Shown in pieces: positions 61,923 to 64,000 of a stretch of 64,000 bases of DNA. Position 1 is the first letter of the stretch. Each line of letters starts with the position of its first letter. Under the pieces are notes generated by a model. The model was not told the origin of the DNA. It made no database searches and saw only the letters and a list, made by a program, of their open reading frames with translations. Source of the DNA: an uncultured Lachnospiraceae bacterium (GTDB lineage: Bacteria > Bacillota > Clostridia > Lachnospirales > Lachnospiraceae); NCBI GenBank assembly GCA_934351255.1, contig CAKRJH010000003.1:148876-212875 (forward strand), written 5' to 3'. The position numbers were made by a program, and so were the translations under genes.

Positions 61923-62865
61923 TTTTATCCTCCTCACAAAACAGAGTGCTTCCCCTCTCATCAAAAATCGCCCGGATCGTTCCGGCCTGATGCCGGTCCA
62001 GAAGCACATACCTCTCAAACCTCTTCTGCTGCACCAGTCTCCCGAGAAGCGGTTTGCGCTTGACCTCATCCATACTTGCTCCGTGAACCGTGGCAAAGAG
62101 TCTGACCCCGCAGCTCATCACATATTCCACGGCTTCCACATCCCCCTGTGAACCGATCTCGTCCACTGCGATCACCTGTGGCGACATGGAGCGCACCAGC
62201 ATCATCATCCCCTTCTGTTTGGGACAGCCGTCCAGCACATCGGTACGGCATCCAAGATCATTTTGCGGTTTTCCCTTATAGGAGGCGCCGATCTCCGAAC
62301 GCTCGTCCACCACACCAACCCGAAGTCCTGCCTCCGACACCTGACGGATCAGATCCCTAAGGAGGGTTGTCTTTCCACCTCCCGGAGCAGAGATGATCAG
62401 GGTATTGCGCACCTGCTCCTCATCCATCACCCAGGGAAGCAGCGTTGCGGCGCATCCCAGCACCTGGTGCGCCAGACGTATGTTCAAAAATGTGATATGC
62501 CGGATATTTTTGACCTTTGTCTTCTCCAGCACGATCTGTCCTGCCACTCCGATCCGGTGACCTCCACGGACGGTAATATATCCCTGCCGCAATTCTTCCT
62601 CCACGGCATACAGCGAATAATTGCTGGCCAGTTCCATGGTCTGGCGCAGCTCCTTCTCCGTCACCACATGTCCCCGGGTCTTGTCCTTGCAGCAGATACC
62701 GCCCTGATCCAGAAAATATGCCCCATGACTTGTGATCAGTTCCATCGGCTCCCCCTGTCTGAGCCGGATCTCCTGCATCTGCGAAAACGCACAGGGTGAC
62801 ATTTTGAGAATCCTGGCCAGCCCCGGAGCCAGAACTGAATAAATTTCTTCCATATATTCCTGCAT
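61900..62865 (-). CDS. spoIIIAA: Stage III sporulation protein AA (ATPase)
   Basis: An AAA-type ATPase with P-loop SAPGGGKTTLL, VDERSEIG and VIAVDEIGSQGDVEA, the conserved motifs of SpoIIIAA. It powers the feeding-tube channel from the mother cell. The start is uncertain: the frame is open to 62973 (357 residues); I list the ATG at 62865 (321 residues) because its start matches the B. subtilis N-terminus and normal length; 62853 is an alternative. First gene of the operon, behind a sigma-E-like promoter. Confidence 0.93.
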   Translation of the reverse strand: MQEYMEEIYSVLAPGLARILKMSPCAFSQMQEIRLRQGEPMELITSHGAYFLDQGGICCKDKTRGHVVTEKELRQTMELASNYSLYAVEEELRQGYITVRGGHRIGVAGQIVLEKTKVKNIRHITFLNIRLAHQVLGCAATLLPWVMDEEQVRNTLIISAPGGGKTTLLRDLIRQVSEAGLRVGVVDERSEIGASYKGKPQNDLGCRTDVLDGCPKQKGMMMLVRSMSPQVIAVDEIGSQGDVEAVEYVMSCGVRLFATVHGASMDEVKRKPLLGRLVQQKRFERYVLLDRHQAGTIRAIFDERGSTLFCEEDKNVVQDHG

Positions 62866-63002
62866 TCCTTTCCCAAATATATCTGCATTTGTTATCCTGA
62901 TATCCCTGTATTTCCTGTCCACACATTCCTGCATTTCCTGCCCTTTCTGAAAACAGATAAGATGCAGGCTCATATCTTCTCACTCATCCACCTCTCTGTT
63001 CA

Positions 63003-63030
63003 TATATATGTTTTTCTGAGACAAACATGC
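63003..63030 (-). promoter_or_regulatory. Candidate sigma-E promoter of the spoIIIA operon
   Basis: Minus strand GCATGTT, 13 bases, CATATATA. Sigma-E promoters have (G/T)(A/C)ATATT and CATACANT about 13-15 bases apart. The -35 overlaps the aroE promoter on the other strand. Confidence 0.5.
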
Positions 63031-63047
63031 CTCGTTTATGCTATACT
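63018..63047 (+). promoter_or_regulatory. Candidate sigma-A promoter of aroE
   Basis: Plus strand GAGACA, 18 bases, TATACT, 35 bases ahead of the aroE ATG. It overlaps the spoIIIA promoter on the other strand. Confidence 0.5.
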
Positions 63048-63081
63048 TTTTTCAGCACAGCCAGAAAGGATATAAATTACT

Positions 63082-63843
63082 ATGGAATACGGATTAATCG
63101 GAGAAAAACTGGGACACAGTTACTCCAAGATCATTCATGAAATGCTGGCAGATTATACCTATGATCTGTGCCCGCTGACGCCGGAAGAATTTCCGAAATT
63201 TATGGATGCGCATGAGTTCCGCGCGATCAATGTCACAATCCCCTACAAGCAGGACGTGATCCCCTACCTTGATGAGATCGACGCACCGGCCAAAGCCATC
63301 GGTGCCGTCAATACCATTGTCAATAAAAACGGAAGACTCTGCGGCCACAACACAGACTATCCGGGCTTCCGATATATGCTGCAGAAAAATGAGATCCCGG
63401 TCAAAGACCAGATCTGTCTGGTGCTTGGCACAGGCGGCGCCTCCAAGGCAGTCGTAGCCGTCCTGCGTGATATGGGAGCCAGCAAGGTACTCCTGGTTTC
63501 ACGCCACGCTGCACCGGGTGTCATCACGTATCAGGAGGCCATCGCAGAGCATACAGATGCACAGGTGATCGTCAACACCACACCGGTGGGTATGTACCCT
63601 GACAATGACTCTTCTCCGTTGGATCTCACCCCTTTTGCGGCCTGTCATTCGGTGGTCGATGTGGTCTATAATCCTACTGTCACAGCGATCGTGGCACAGG
63701 CAAGGGAGCTTGGTAAAAAAGGGATTACCGGGCTGGAAATGCTGGTGGCGCAGGCGCTTTATGCAATTGAGTTTTTCCTGGATACCTCGCTGGAGGAGGA
63801 GAAGATCCAGGAGGTTTATGAGGAACTTTTGAAACAATTTTAA
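63082..63843 (+). CDS. aroE: Shikimate 5-dehydrogenase
   Basis: The only gene seen on the plus strand. The 253-residue enzyme has the substrate loop (GEKLGHSYSKIIHE), NVTIPYKQDV with the catalytic lysine, GHNTDYPGF, the nucleotide-binding LGTGGASKAV and the late TPVGMYP motif. It reduces 3-dehydroshikimate with NADPH in aromatic amino acid synthesis. AAAGGATATAAATT precedes the ATG. It is short for the family (usual 270-290) but has all motifs; no other aro genes are adjacent. A 71-bp tandem repeat follows. Confidence 0.95.
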   Translation: MEYGLIGEKLGHSYSKIIHEMLADYTYDLCPLTPEEFPKFMDAHEFRAINVTIPYKQDVIPYLDEIDAPAKAIGAVNTIVNKNGRLCGHNTDYPGFRYMLQKNEIPVKDQICLVLGTGGASKAVVAVLRDMGASKVLLVSRHAAPGVITYQEAIAEHTDAQVIVNTTPVGMYPDNDSSPLDLTPFAACHSVVDVVYNPTVTAIVAQARELGKKGITGLEMLVAQALYAIEFFLDTSLEEEKIQEVYEELLKQF

Positions 63844-63854
63844 CAAATAATTTT

Positions 63855-64000
63855 CAGAACACTCGCCCATCATTCGCCTTCCCTCACTTCGTTCGGTTCG
63901 GCTCATGTTGGGCCTCTGAATCCTTCAGAACACTCGCCCATCATTCGCCTTCCCTCACTTCGTTCGGTTCGGCTCATGTTGGGCCTCTGAATCCTTCAGA
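63855..64000. repeat. 71-bp tandem repeat, two full copies and the start of a third, at the window edge
   Basis: CAGAACACTCGCCCATCATT recurs at 63855 and 63926, and the first four bases of a third copy lie at 63997-64000. The copies are identical as far as I can read. Each contains a small hairpin TCTGAATCC/TTCAGA across the junction and a CGTTCGGTTCGG stretch. The array extends beyond the window. Confidence 0.9.

Noticed and set aside
63855..64000. Possible CRISPR array at the right edge
   Set aside because: Identical 71-base units without variable spacers.

Overview
The window reads as a chromosome segment of a spore-forming anaerobic member of the Clostridia, most likely Lachnospiraceae. 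The evidence is a complete spoIIIA operon (AA to AH), spoIVB and spo0A, the clostridial gene order asp23-nusB-xseA-xseB-ispA-dxs-tlyA-nadK-argR-recN-spoIVB, ferredoxin-dependent indolepyruvate oxidoreductase, and fucose and glycan-related genes typical of gut commensals. Almost every gene lies on the minus strand, so transcription runs from high to low coordinates; only aroE near the right edge is on the plus strand. No rRNA, tRNA or CRISPR array was seen.

Layout from left to right. (1) 1-6.5 kb is a visibly AT-rich accessory island: a membrane protein, an SPFH/SHOCT protein, a zinc-ribbon/TPR/TIR protein and a HerA/DUF87-like ATPase cut by the window edge form one tight operon. A complete tyrosine recombinase lies upstream and a perfect 19-bp inverted repeat marks the edge. 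This is the best candidate for an undescribed defence or stress system. (2) 6.5-19.2 kb is carbohydrate-related: a GH95 fucosidase, a 1570-residue secreted leucine-rich-repeat protein translationally coupled to a cellulose-synthase-like membrane glycosyltransferase, a GH5 lipoprotein, an rRNA pseudouridine synthase and glycogen synthase. (3) 19.2-23.8 kb holds spo0A and an iorA-iorB-paaK operon for arylpyruvate metabolism. (4) 23.9-32.6 kb is a phosphate regulon: Na/Pi transporter-phoP-phoR and pstS-C-A-B-phoU plus a small membrane protein, both preceded by Pho-box-like direct repeats. The PstS protein has its two halves in swapped order. (5) 32.6-46.6 kb is a four-gene surface operon ending in a protein of about 3680 residues. 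(6) 46.6-63 kb is the conserved block spoIVB-recN-yebC-argR-nadK-tlyA-dxs-ispA-xseBA-nusB-asp23-spoIIIA. (7) aroE is divergent from spoIIIA, followed by a 71-bp tandem repeat at the window end.

In most clostridia spoIVB sits directly beside spo0A; here about 26.5 kb (surface operon, phosphate regulon, iorAB-paaK) separates them. Intergenic regions carry several short tandem repeats (90 bp, 71 bp and 44 bp units), two of them with strong hairpins. Genes were named from protein motifs read by eye; no database search was possible.
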